Shown one piece after another: positions 16,393-23,619 of a stretch of 37,984 nt of DNA (position 1 is the stretch's first letter; every line of letters begins with the position of its first letter). Source of the stretch: a virus; the IMG/VR virus record IMGVR_UViG_3300036781_000188, positions 1 to 37,984 of that record; one strand, given 5' to 3'. The position numbers and the translations under genes were made by a program. The notes below the pieces were generated by a model. It was not told the DNA's origin. It made no database searches and was given only the letters and a program-made list of their open reading frames with translations.

Positions 16393-17040
16393 GTGGGACA
16401 ATTAATTGATATTGTTGGGGAAAAGTACGGGCGCATGCTCGTTATCAGCAAGGCTCGTTCGCTGGACGGCAACGCAAGATGGAATTGCCGATGCGACTGC
16501 GGGACCGAGAAGGTTGTCTACGGCCAAGACCTCAGACGCGGCAAGGTAGTGAGTTGCGGTTGCCACAAGGCAGAGATGGCCAGCAAACGCGCCACGCACC
16601 GAATGAGTGGGCACCCGGCGCACAATTCATGGAAATCCGCGAAGGCGCGGTGCGAAGTACCGACTACCGAGGGATACGAACAATATGGTGGGCGCGGCAT
16701 CAAAGTCTGTGACCGCTGGCAATCGTTCGAGAATTTTTGGATCGATATGGGACCGACATGGCGTCCCAATCGGTCTTTAGATCGCCACCCAAATCAGGAT
16801 GGCAACTACGAACCCGGGAACTGCCGGTGGGCCACTGCCAGCCAGCAAGGACGGAACCGGCGGACGAACCACACGATACAGACGCCGTCTGGTCCGATGA
16901 TGATTGTCGAAGCGGCTGAGAAATATGGTCTTGATCCAAGGACCATTGCGGCGCGCATCCGCTACGGCTGGACGGACCCAAACGAGTTGGTAAAGCCGCC
17001 GATGAAGAAGACCGAATACCTAAAGCAGTACCGCAAGTAG
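16393..17040 (+). CDS. Free-standing homing-type (HNH-like) endonuclease
   Basis: A 215-residue protein. GTG 16393 is preferred over an upstream ATG 16348 because GAGAGG is at 16382-16387 and family members begin near the GEKYGRMLV block. A zinc-ribbon-like part (CRCDCG ... CGCH) is followed by EQYGGRGIKVCDRW, SLDRHPNQDGNYEPGNCRWAT-type residues and NRRTNHT, then a helix-turn-helix-like end (AAEKYGLDPRTIAARIRYGW). This is a common phage endonuclease family that spreads itself between genomes. It lies alone between coat and the next structural gene. By eye it is lower in GC than the coat gene. Confidence 0.8.
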   Translation: MGQLIDIVGEKYGRMLVISKARSLDGNARWNCRCDCGTEKVVYGQDLRRGKVVSCGCHKAEMASKRATHRMSGHPAHNSWKSAKARCEVPTTEGYEQYGGRGIKVCDRWQSFENFWIDMGPTWRPNRSLDRHPNQDGNYEPGNCRWATASQQGRNRRTNHTIQTPSGPMMIVEAAEKYGLDPRTIAARIRYGWTDPNELVKPPMKKTEYLKQYRK

Positions 17041-17063
17041 CGACTGCCCCCATTGACCCCCCC

Positions 17064-17092
17064 AAGGCCCCTCACGCAGGGGCCTTTTCTAT
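17064..17092 (+). terminator. Intrinsic terminator before the 17104 gene
   Basis: AAGGCCCCT (17064-17072) and AGGGGCCTT (17078-17086) form a nine-pair stem with TTCTATT after it. The ribosome site GGAG begins two bases later. The right arm, T-run and ribosome site are repeated at 20847-20866. Confidence 0.8.
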
Positions 17093-17103
17093 TGGAGCAT
17101 CCC

Positions 17104-17469
17104 ATGACAGAGCGCGAATACCCTCGGTGGGTTCACTGCCCCGGCACAATTCCGGGTCGCAAGTCTGCCCTCGTGAACGATGCGACTGCCGAAGCGGCTC
17201 AGCTTGCCGCTTGGGGTATTGAGCCTGAGGCCGCACAGATCGCGGCCGAGGCGGTTCGACAAGTCAACGACAACAGGTTGATGGCTTCCGAACCCGGCTA
17301 TCTCACGCAGCCCGCACACGACGGCGGCCGCAAGCCGGGCGGCTCGCTAAAGCAGCCCGACGATGATCTGCCGGCCCTGCGCATCGCCTATAAGGAAAAG
17401 TTCGGCAAGAAGGCTTTTGGCGGCTGGGACGCTGCTGAAATCACCAAGCGCATGGAAGCTGCAGCCTGA
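17104..17469 (+). CDS. Hypothetical head-region protein, 121 aa
   Basis: A 121-residue protein starting at ATG 17104, GGAG at 17094-17097. An in-frame upstream extension would run back through the terminator and is rejected. The N-terminus has a WVHCPGTIPGRK stretch, and the C-terminus GKKAFGGWDAAEITKRMEAA is helical. It sits between the coat (plus endonuclease) and gp4-like genes, and its TGATG overlap couples it to the gp4-like gene. It may be a head accessory protein; no family recognised. Confidence 0.6.
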   Translation: MTEREYPRWVHCPGTIPGRKSALVNDATAEAAQLAAWGIEPEAAQIAAEAVRQVNDNRLMASEPGYLTQPAHDGGRKPGGSLKQPDDDLPALRIAYKEKFGKKAFGGWDAAEITKRMEAAA

Positions 17470-18212
17470 TGGCTCTCACCGACTCCACCTTTGGCGATAT
17501 CGTACTCGCCGCGCTGCGCAACACCGGCATTGTTGGTGTTGGTCAGACAGCGCTGCCTGAGGACTTGAACCAGGCATGCGCCGCGCTCAACAACATGATC
17601 GCGCAGTGGCAGCAGCGGCGCTATCTGGTCTACCGTCTGGTGGAATATACCGTCCCCTGCAACGGCTCGCAGTACTACGAAATCGGCCCCGGCGGCGATA
17701 TTTCGGTGGCGGAGCGCCCCGCGGCCATCAACGCCGCATTCGCGCGCCAACTCATCAACGACAACCCCAATCAGATCGACTATCCGGTTGTGGTGCTCCC
17801 GTCGCGGGAAACCTACTCGCAGATCGCGATGAAGTCGCTGCAGAGCTTCCCGCAGTGGTGCTGGTACGACGCCGCCGTGCCGCTGGGCAAACTGTTCGTC
17901 TACCCCGTAATCTCAAACCAGTTCGATCTGCACGTCATCTTCCGCGAGCAGCTGCAGACGGCGATGGCGCTGACCGACGAGATCAACCTGCCGGCAGAGT
18001 ATAAGGAAGCCCTCGTCTACAATCTCGCCATCCGGCTCAGCGCTAACTACGGGGTGCCCCTCAATCCCGCAGTTGCCGGCCTCGCAAGGGCTGCGCTGGA
18101 AACCATGCGCACGGTCAACGCTCAAGTCCCCACGATGGGAATGCCGCTCATCCTTAGAAACGATGCGCGATACAACATCTTCAGCGATCAAAGCGGCCCG
18201 GGGACTTACTGA
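17469..18212 (+). CDS. Head-completion / tail accessory factor, P22 gp4-like
   Basis: A 247-residue protein that in P22-like phages binds beneath the portal and closes the filled head. The N-terminus (DIVLAALRNTGIVGVGQTAL, then LNNMIAQWQQRRYLVYRL) is characteristic of the gp4 family, and the rest (YPVVVLPSRETYSQIAMKSL, WYDAAVPLGKLFVYPV) continues the match. The length is larger than P22 gp4 (166 residues) but usual for related phages. Coupled by overlapping stop/start to both neighbours. Confidence 0.85.
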   Translation: MALTDSTFGDIVLAALRNTGIVGVGQTALPEDLNQACAALNNMIAQWQQRRYLVYRLVEYTVPCNGSQYYEIGPGGDISVAERPAAINAAFARQLINDNPNQIDYPVVVLPSRETYSQIAMKSLQSFPQWCWYDAAVPLGKLFVYPVISNQFDLHVIFREQLQTAMALTDEINLPAEYKEALVYNLAIRLSANYGVPLNPAVAGLARAALETMRTVNAQVPTMGMPLILRNDARYNIFSDQSGPGTY

Positions 18213-19927
18213 TGACCCGGATTGCCCTGCTCGGCGGCGCCTACCAGAGCCGTTCCATCATCGCTTCGGCCCAGGAGGCCGTCAATCTATACAGCGAGGC
18301 AAACCAGCAGGACGGCCAGCCCACTGTCCCGGCCACGTCCTACCCCACGCCGGGCCTGCAGCTGATCAGCGCGGCCCCCTATCCGTCCAACATGCGGACG
18401 CTCTACCGCGCCTCGAACGGCAGCCTCTATTCCGTCATCGCCACCAGCGTCTATGCGGTCTCCAATGCCTACGTCTTCACCCTGCTCGGGTCCATTCCGA
18501 ACAACACCTCCCCGGTGTGGTTCGCCGACAATGGCCAGGTGATCGTGCTGGTTGACGGGTCCGCCGTTGGTTATGCGATCGACATGACCACGGACGCTTT
18601 CGGAACAATCACCGACCCGGCGTTCTATGGCGGGACCTCTGCGGCATATCAGGACACGTTCTTCATCTTCAACCGGCCGAACACGGACCAGTTCTATATC
18701 TCGATGAGCAATGTTAGCTACGACATGCTGACCGGGACCCCGGGCGGCGTCTACGCTGGCAGCGTCATCACACCGGGTTCTGGCTATGTGGACGCGGTCT
18801 ACACCAACGTTCCACTGACCGGCGGCACGGGCTCAGGGGCTCAGGCGACGATCACCGTGACGGGCGGCGTCGTCACCGCTGTAACGGTCACCGAAGACGG
18901 CCAGAACTATAGCATCGGCGACACGCTGAGCGCTAGCAATACCAACCTTGGCGGCTCCGGTTCAGGCTTTGCATACTCGGTAGATGGGGTGCATGGCTCG
19001 GCCTTCGACCCGATCGATATCGCGGCCAAGACTGGCTCTGCCGACAACATCGTGGCCGCGCCGACGGTGCATGGCGAGCTGTGGCTGATCGGGGCGCTGA
19101 CCTCGGAGGTGTGGTATGATGCCGGTGCGGCGGATTTTGCCTATCAACGGATCCAAGGCGCCTATGTCGATCATGGTTGCGCCGCGCCGTACTCGATAGC
19201 GTCGGTGGATATCTCGCTGCTCTGGCTGTCTCAGGACCGGCAGGGCAACTGTATCGTCGTGATGACCGAAGGCTACTCGGTCAAGCGCGTTTCCCCCCAT
19301 GCGCTCGAAGCGGAATGGCAGACCTATTCCGATATCTCCGATGCCATCGGCTATGTGCATCAGATCGAAGGCCACGCCTTCTACGTGCTGACTTTCCCGA
19401 CCGCTGACCGGACTTATTGCTACGACCTGTCGGAGAACCAGTGGCATCGCCGTGCATCGATCGACGGCAACGGCGTCCTTCACAGGCATCGGTCGAATTG
19501 CTTCGCCTTCGCCTATGGCCTCAATCTGGTAGGGGATTACCAGAACGGCAATCTCTATAACCTGACCAACGAGGCGTTCACCGACAACGGGGTGGATATC
19601 CCGCGCATCCGGCAGTTCCCGCATCTGGTGGAAGACGGCAAGCGCGTCGTCTATGACAGCTTCCAAGCCGACATGGCGACGGGGCAGATTGCCGAGGGTG
19701 AAACGGCTACCGCGCCACAGGTGTTCCTGCGCTGGAGCGATACGCGCGGGTTCAGCTATGGCAACTCGGTGGCGCAGTCGATGGGCGGGCCCGGCGAGTA
19801 TCAGGTTTCTCCACAGTGGAACCGGCTGGGCTATGGCCGTGACCGGGTATTCGAGATATCTTGGACAGCCAATGCCGATACAGCGCTTCAGGGGTGTTGG
19901 GTGAAGGTCAGGGCCGCGAATTCGTAA
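18212..19927 (+). CDS. Packaged-DNA stabilisation protein, P22 gp10-like
   Basis: A 571-residue tail-hub protein that plugs the portal after packaging. It begins MTRIALLGGAYQSRSIIASAQ and contains AVNLYSEANQQDG and YPTPGLQLI, the usual start of gp10-type proteins, followed by beta-propeller-like repeats (YRASNGSLYSV, VWFADNGQVIVLVDG, LWLIGALTSEVWYDAG). The length is greater than P22 gp10 (472) because of a Gly-rich insert around residues 180-250 with a GSGYVDAVYTNVPLTGG block. Coupled to both neighbours. Confidence 0.85.
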   Translation: MTRIALLGGAYQSRSIIASAQEAVNLYSEANQQDGQPTVPATSYPTPGLQLISAAPYPSNMRTLYRASNGSLYSVIATSVYAVSNAYVFTLLGSIPNNTSPVWFADNGQVIVLVDGSAVGYAIDMTTDAFGTITDPAFYGGTSAAYQDTFFIFNRPNTDQFYISMSNVSYDMLTGTPGGVYAGSVITPGSGYVDAVYTNVPLTGGTGSGAQATITVTGGVVTAVTVTEDGQNYSIGDTLSASNTNLGGSGSGFAYSVDGVHGSAFDPIDIAAKTGSADNIVAAPTVHGELWLIGALTSEVWYDAGAADFAYQRIQGAYVDHGCAAPYSIASVDISLLWLSQDRQGNCIVVMTEGYSVKRVSPHALEAEWQTYSDISDAIGYVHQIEGHAFYVLTFPTADRTYCYDLSENQWHRRASIDGNGVLHRHRSNCFAFAYGLNLVGDYQNGNLYNLTNEAFTDNGVDIPRIRQFPHLVEDGKRVVYDSFQADMATGQIAEGETATAPQVFLRWSDTRGFSYGNSVAQSMGGPGEYQVSPQWNRLGYGRDRVFEISWTANADTALQGCWVKVRAANS

Positions 19928-20268
19928 TGCCCAACGTCCGCAACGCCGCCATCGTGCCCAGCTCGGCTCAAGCTATCGCAGACGGCTCCGGCCGCGTCAC
20001 AACCCCGTGGCAGCGTTTCTTCAACGCTCTCGTCAGCCCTGCTGCCCCTATCCAGCCTGTAACCCTCACCGGCTCGCCATTCTCCTATCGTGCGGGGTCT
20101 GCTGGAAGTGTTGCCGTAAGCGGCGGGACGGTTAGCGCCATCAGCATCACTCGGGGCACGACGACGATTCCGACCGGTGCGACCTCGGGGACATTTCCTG
20201 TGGCCAATGGCGATACGGTGGCGATCACATATACTGTGGCGCCGACGGTGAGCTTTATCCCAGCTTAA
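19927..20268 (+). CDS. Small virion protein in the gp26 position
   Basis: A 113-residue protein starting at ATG 19927, which overlaps the TAA of the gp10-like gene. It begins NVRNAAIVPSSAQAIADGSG with TTPWQRFFNAL, and its second half is a compact Ser/Thr/Gly/Val-rich beta domain (SAISITRGTTTIPTG). In P22 this slot encodes the gp26 tail needle, but no long coiled coil is present here, so it is either a short plug or an unrelated tail protein. The N-terminal block is common in podovirus virion proteins. Confidence 0.65.
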   Translation: MPNVRNAAIVPSSAQAIADGSGRVTTPWQRFFNALVSPAAPIQPVTLTGSPFSYRAGSAGSVAVSGGTVSAISITRGTTTIPTGATSGTFPVANGDTVAITYTVAPTVSFIPA

Positions 20269-20293
20269 CCCCGGCAATCAGCAAGGACAGGCC

Positions 20294-20590
20294 ATGGCAG
20301 CCGAGGTTGATCACCAAGTTCACCGCCCACAGGCTAAAGATGTAGACGCGAAGCAGTTTCTCGGCATCGTTTACGACCTGAATGTCAAAGAAAACGGCTG
20401 GGCGATGCGGTTTGACGTTGAGGACACGTTCAGCCCAAGGTTTCCCAAAAAGGTGTTGATGGCAAAGGCGCAGAAGCTGATCGACCAAGGGCTGATGCGT
20501 GGATGCGCCTGCGGGTGCCGCGGCGATTACGTGGTTGAGCGCGAAGGCTGCGACCTCATTGGGCGCCCCTACCATGGGATAGACTACTAG
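20294..20590 (+). CDS. Hypothetical 98-aa protein with CACGC cluster
   Basis: A 98-residue protein with AAGGACA upstream. The N-terminus is acidic and polar; the C-terminus carries GCACGCRGDY, a cysteine cluster of possible structural or metal role, and a helix with KKVLMAKAQKLIDQGLM that looks like part of a winged helix. No family recognised. Followed by the tRNA genes. Confidence 0.6.
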   Translation: MAAEVDHQVHRPQAKDVDAKQFLGIVYDLNVKENGWAMRFDVEDTFSPRFPKKVLMAKAQKLIDQGLMRGCACGCRGDYVVEREGCDLIGRPYHGIDY

Positions 20591-20668
20591 GGCGGCAATT
20601 CTTGCCAATCACCATGTGATGTGGCAGATATTCGATGCTGGCGGCGCACGCTCGCCGCGAACGAATTA

Positions 20669-20737
20669 GCGGCCTCCTACGGAGGTTACTGGCCTTCCAA
20701 GCCGGGGATGACGGTTCGAGTCCGTCAGGCCGCTCCA
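20669..20737 (+). tRNA. tRNA-Gly (UCC), compact
   Basis: GCGGCCT (20669-20675) pairs with AGGCCGC (20727-20733), followed by T and an encoded CCA (20735-20737). The anticodon stem CTGGC/GCCGG surrounds CTTCCAA with anticodon TCC (20696-20698). The T arm is GACGG-TTCGAGT-CCGTC. U73 fits glycine identity. Only 13 bases lie between acceptor and anticodon stems, so the D arm is short (possible CCT/AGG stem). Phage-encoded; reads GGA. Confidence 0.8.
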
Positions 20738-20747
20738 ATATAACCGC

Positions 20748-20822
20748 ATCGGTGTGTTGTAACGGTAGCATGTGGGTCTCCAAAACCCTGCGGCAGAGGT
20801 TCGAATCCTCTCACCGTTGCCA
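20748..20822 (+). tRNA. tRNA-Trp (CCA)
   Basis: ATCGGTG (20748-20754) pairs with CACCGTT (20812-20818) except for one T-T mismatch; G73 and CCA follow (20819-20822). The anticodon loop CTCCAAA gives CCA, and the T arm is AGAGG-TTCGAAT-CCTCT. G73 fits tryptophan identity. The D-arm stem is about three pairs. It follows the Gly tRNA after ten bases, and a terminator comes six bases later, so the two are likely processed from one transcript. Confidence 0.85.
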
Positions 20823-20827
20823 GTCAC

Positions 20828-20858
20828 AAGGCCCTGCCATCCGGTGGGGCCTTTTCTA
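20828..20858 (+). terminator. Intrinsic terminator after the tRNA genes
   Basis: AAGGCCC (20828-20834) pairs with GGGCCTT (20847-20853) around a 12-base loop, followed by TTCTATT. The ribosome site GGAG of the next gene begins at 20861. The right side is identical over 21 bases to the terminator at 17064. Confidence 0.75.
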
Positions 20859-20870
20859 TTGGAGCAATCC

Positions 20871-21644
20871 TTGCCATTGCCAAGCCTTTCAGTCCGGCGC
20901 GAATACGCGGCCGACACGATCAACGACGTGGTCAATCACCCTCAGGTAAGGCCATGGGTGGGCACTCCGGGCCAAGGCTATATCGACCTGACGCCTGTCG
21001 TAGCAGATCCCCGCAACTACCTGCTGATGGGTACCGGCGGGGGCTTCGTCTTCCACCAGCTCGAGCCCGGCATCTACGAGGCGCATTCGCAATTCGTGCC
21101 GGAAAGCCGCGGCGCCAATGTGCTGACCGCAGCCCGTGACGCGCTCTACTACATGTTCACCCGCACCGATTGCATCGAGGTGCGCACCAAGGTCCCGCAC
21201 GGCAACGTCGGGGCCGCGGTGCTGGGGCGAAAGCTCAGGTTCGAGCTGCAGTTCGAGCGCGACAACGCCTGGCCCACCGAGAACGGCATGGTGGGCGTCG
21301 GCTACTACGCCATCAACATCACGCAGTGGACCAAGGGCGAGGACCGGCTGATCGAAAGCGGGCATGCCTTCCACCAGAAGCTCGAGAGCGCCAAGGAATG
21401 GTACGGGGTGCTGACCCCGATCCATGACGATGACGAGGCGCACGACCGCTATGTCGGGGCGACCGTCGAAATGTTCCGCGCCGGCCAGATTGGCAAAGCG
21501 CTCGGCTTCTATACCCGCTGGGCTCAGTTTGCCGGCTACGGGCCGATTTCCATCATCGCTGAGAACCCCATCGTCATAGACATCGGGGATGCGCTCATCG
21601 CGCTGCGCGGCGACGACTACCAATTCATCATGTGCAGGAGCTAG
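20871..21644 (+). CDS. GNAT-like acetyltransferase-fold phage protein
   Basis: A 257-residue protein; TTG 20871 is chosen because GGAG at 20861-20864 is six bases upstream and any earlier start would lie in the tRNA. The centre, FHQLEPGIYEAHSQFVPESR then NVLTAARDALYYMFTRTDC and VRTKVPHGNVGAAVLGRKL, follows the GNAT acetyltransferase pattern, including the N-terminal ends of the CoA-binding region. Such proteins are frequent in podovirus late operons, where the substrate is unknown. The C-terminal quarter (ALGFYTRWAQFAGYGPI) may be separate. Confidence 0.7.
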   Translation: MPLPSLSVRREYAADTINDVVNHPQVRPWVGTPGQGYIDLTPVVADPRNYLLMGTGGGFVFHQLEPGIYEAHSQFVPESRGANVLTAARDALYYMFTRTDCIEVRTKVPHGNVGAAVLGRKLRFELQFERDNAWPTENGMVGVGYYAINITQWTKGEDRLIESGHAFHQKLESAKEWYGVLTPIHDDDEAHDRYVGATVEMFRAGQIGKALGFYTRWAQFAGYGPISIIAENPIVIDIGDALIALRGDDYQFIMCRS

Positions 21645-21647
21645 CCA

Positions 21648-22301
21648 ATGCCGGTGGGCGCTATCGTGAGCGGTGTTGCGGGGGCCGGTGCCTCGCTCAT
21701 CGGCTCGAAAATGCAGTCGGACGCTACGGCTTCCGCCAGCAAAACCCAGCAGAAAATGTATAAGCAGACGAGGGCCGACCTCGCGCCGTATCGTGCGGCT
21801 GGCGAAACCGGCACCAATGCGCTGATGGCCGCGCTGCCGGAGTTGACTAGCCAGATCAACCTCGATCAGGCATGGCTGCAGCAGACTCCTGGTTATCAGT
21901 TCAACCTCACACAGGGCCTCAAGGGCGTGCAGAACAGCGCGGCGGCTCGGGGGCTTGGAACCTCGGGCGCCGCCCTGAAAGGCGCCGCAAATTACGCAAC
22001 GGGGTTGGCGGATTCCACCTATCAGAACCAGTTCGCCAACGAAATGGCGCAGCGGGACGCGCGGTTCAACCGCCTGATGGGCACGGCCCAGCTCGGTCAG
22101 AACGCCGCGGCTCAGACCGGCGCGTACGGGACACAAACGGCACAAAACATCGGCAACAATACGATTGCGGGGGGCACTGCGGCAGCGGCTGGCGTAGTGG
22201 GGGCCGGCAATGCGTTGACCAATGCCTATGGGCAATACCAAGGCATGCAGTACGCGAACAATCTTATGAACATGTACGCGAAGGCTGCGAAAAATGGCTG
22301 A
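21648..22301 (+). CDS. Ejection (DNA transfer) protein, P22 gp7-like
   Basis: A 217-residue protein beginning with a Gly/Ala-rich hydrophobic stretch (AIVSGVAGAGASLIGSK), then KQTRADLAPYRAAGETGTNAL, the hallmark of podovirus internal virion proteins. The rest is Ala/Gln/Asn-rich helix (QNAAAQTGAYGTQTAQN). The protein would be ejected into the host envelope with the DNA. The P22 counterpart is gp7 by position. AGGAGCTAGCC is the ribosome site. Its end overlaps the next gene by eight bases. Confidence 0.75.
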   Translation: MPVGAIVSGVAGAGASLIGSKMQSDATASASKTQQKMYKQTRADLAPYRAAGETGTNALMAALPELTSQINLDQAWLQQTPGYQFNLTQGLKGVQNSAAARGLGTSGAALKGAANYATGLADSTYQNQFANEMAQRDARFNRLMGTAQLGQNAAAQTGAYGTQTAQNIGNNTIAGGTAAAAGVVGAGNALTNAYGQYQGMQYANNLMNMYAKAAKNG

Positions 22302-23619
22302 CATCGACACTTCATTCTACCCGAAATCCAACCCTAACGGCTTCCTCGACACGGCGGGCGGGTTTGTCGGGCTGGCCAATCAGGCTCAGCAAAATCAGCT
22401 TCTAAAGACCCAGAACAAGCAGACTCAGCTTGACCTCGTGAACAACCAGGTGGGGTCTCTGGTCAACGGCTTTTCGACGTTGGCCGCGATCCCGGGTCTG
22501 AACGCTCAGCATTTTGCTGACTTCGGCCAACGCATGGTGGACGAGGGCGTGATCTCGCCCGAGATATTCTCGGCCGAAATGAAGCAGGTACAGGGTACCG
22601 GCGGCGATCCTGACGCGCTTCGCGCGCTCGCTGGCAATTACGGTCTCCGCGCATTGGAGGCCGGCAAGCGCTTTGAAGTGCAATACGGCTCTCCGCAACT
22701 GATTGATCAGGGAAACGCGCTACTGCCGGTCACGACTTCGCCCCTGACTGGCATTCATCCGATGGGTGCCGCAATCCCAAAGACTTTGTCGCCAACCGAA
22801 CTCTCCGAAAGCGCAACGATAGGGACCACCCCAGAAGGGCAGCCGATTACCGGCACCAAAGGCCAGTTGCTGGAAAAGCAGGGGGTCAATCCACTCACGG
22901 CTCTCCCCAATCCCCAGCCGCTCAATCCGAACAACCCGCTTATGCCGGCTGTGCCCGCACAGCCAGGTGTAGTGACGACCTTGCCGGCCGGCGATGTGGC
23001 GGCGATGGAAGAGACCGGCCGCACCGCTGGCCAGGACCTCGCAGCCGCACGTATCCGTGAGACCAACTTCCAGCGCGATATCCTGCCGCTCACCAAGGCT
23101 ATCCCGGCGTTGGAAGCGCTGGGCAAGACCGGCACGGGCCCCGGAACCGAACAAATCAACGAAATCGCGTCGTTCCTGCAGTCGATGGGCGTGCCCGGCA
23201 TCGACGCCACGAAGGTGAAGAATTTCGATGAGGTGCGAAAGTACCTGTCGCAGTACGCTCAGTCGGGCGACCCCAGCACCAACGACAAGCTGGCCGCTGC
23301 GTTCGCCGCCAACCCCAGCGTGGGGGTATCGAACGCCGCAGCGGTGGACGTGGCGAAGACGGCGCTGGCCTTGCGCAAGCTGCAGAATGCCCAACTGATG
23401 GCGTTCGAGGATTCGGGTCTGCCGGAATCTCAGTACACGAAGTTTGCGGCGCAGTTCAATGCCGGCCAAGACCCACGAGCCTATGGTATCGACATGATGG
23501 ACGACAAGGCACGGGCCGCACTGATTGGCGATATGCAGAAACGAGCTGCGGACGACCCGGAGAGAGTTCGGTTTCTGACTTCTCTCCGGATGGCTAAAAA
23601 GCTGAAGTTGATCCCCTGA
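22294..23619 (+). CDS. Ejection / internal virion protein, P22 gp20-like position
   Basis: A 441-residue helical protein between two ejection proteins, in the place of P22 gp20. The N-terminal half is rich in Gln and Asn (ANQAQQNQLLKTQNKQTQLD) as in other internal virion proteins; there is a Pro/Asn linker around residues 205-230, and the C-terminal half has long charged helices. No catalytic motif. The overlap of eight bases with the gene before and the TGATGG overlap with the next imply coordinated synthesis of all three ejection proteins. Confidence 0.7.
   Translation: MADIDTSFYPKSNPNGFLDTAGGFVGLANQAQQNQLLKTQNKQTQLDLVNNQVGSLVNGFSTLAAIPGLNAQHFADFGQRMVDEGVISPEIFSAEMKQVQGTGGDPDALRALAGNYGLRALEAGKRFEVQYGSPQLIDQGNALLPVTTSPLTGIHPMGAAIPKTLSPTELSESATIGTTPEGQPITGTKGQLLEKQGVNPLTALPNPQPLNPNNPLMPAVPAQPGVVTTLPAGDVAAMEETGRTAGQDLAAARIRETNFQRDILPLTKAIPALEALGKTGTGPGTEQINEIASFLQSMGVPGIDATKVKNFDEVRKYLSQYAQSGDPSTNDKLAAAFAANPSVGVSNAAAVDVAKTALALRKLQNAQLMAFEDSGLPESQYTKFAAQFNAGQDPRAYGIDMMDDKARAALIGDMQKRAADDPERVRFLTSLRMAKKLKLIP

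Noticed and set aside
20889-22310. A 473-codon antisense frame opposite the GNAT-like and gp7-like genes
   Set aside because: A shadow frame with low-complexity basic composition; both plus-strand genes have good starts and family patterns.
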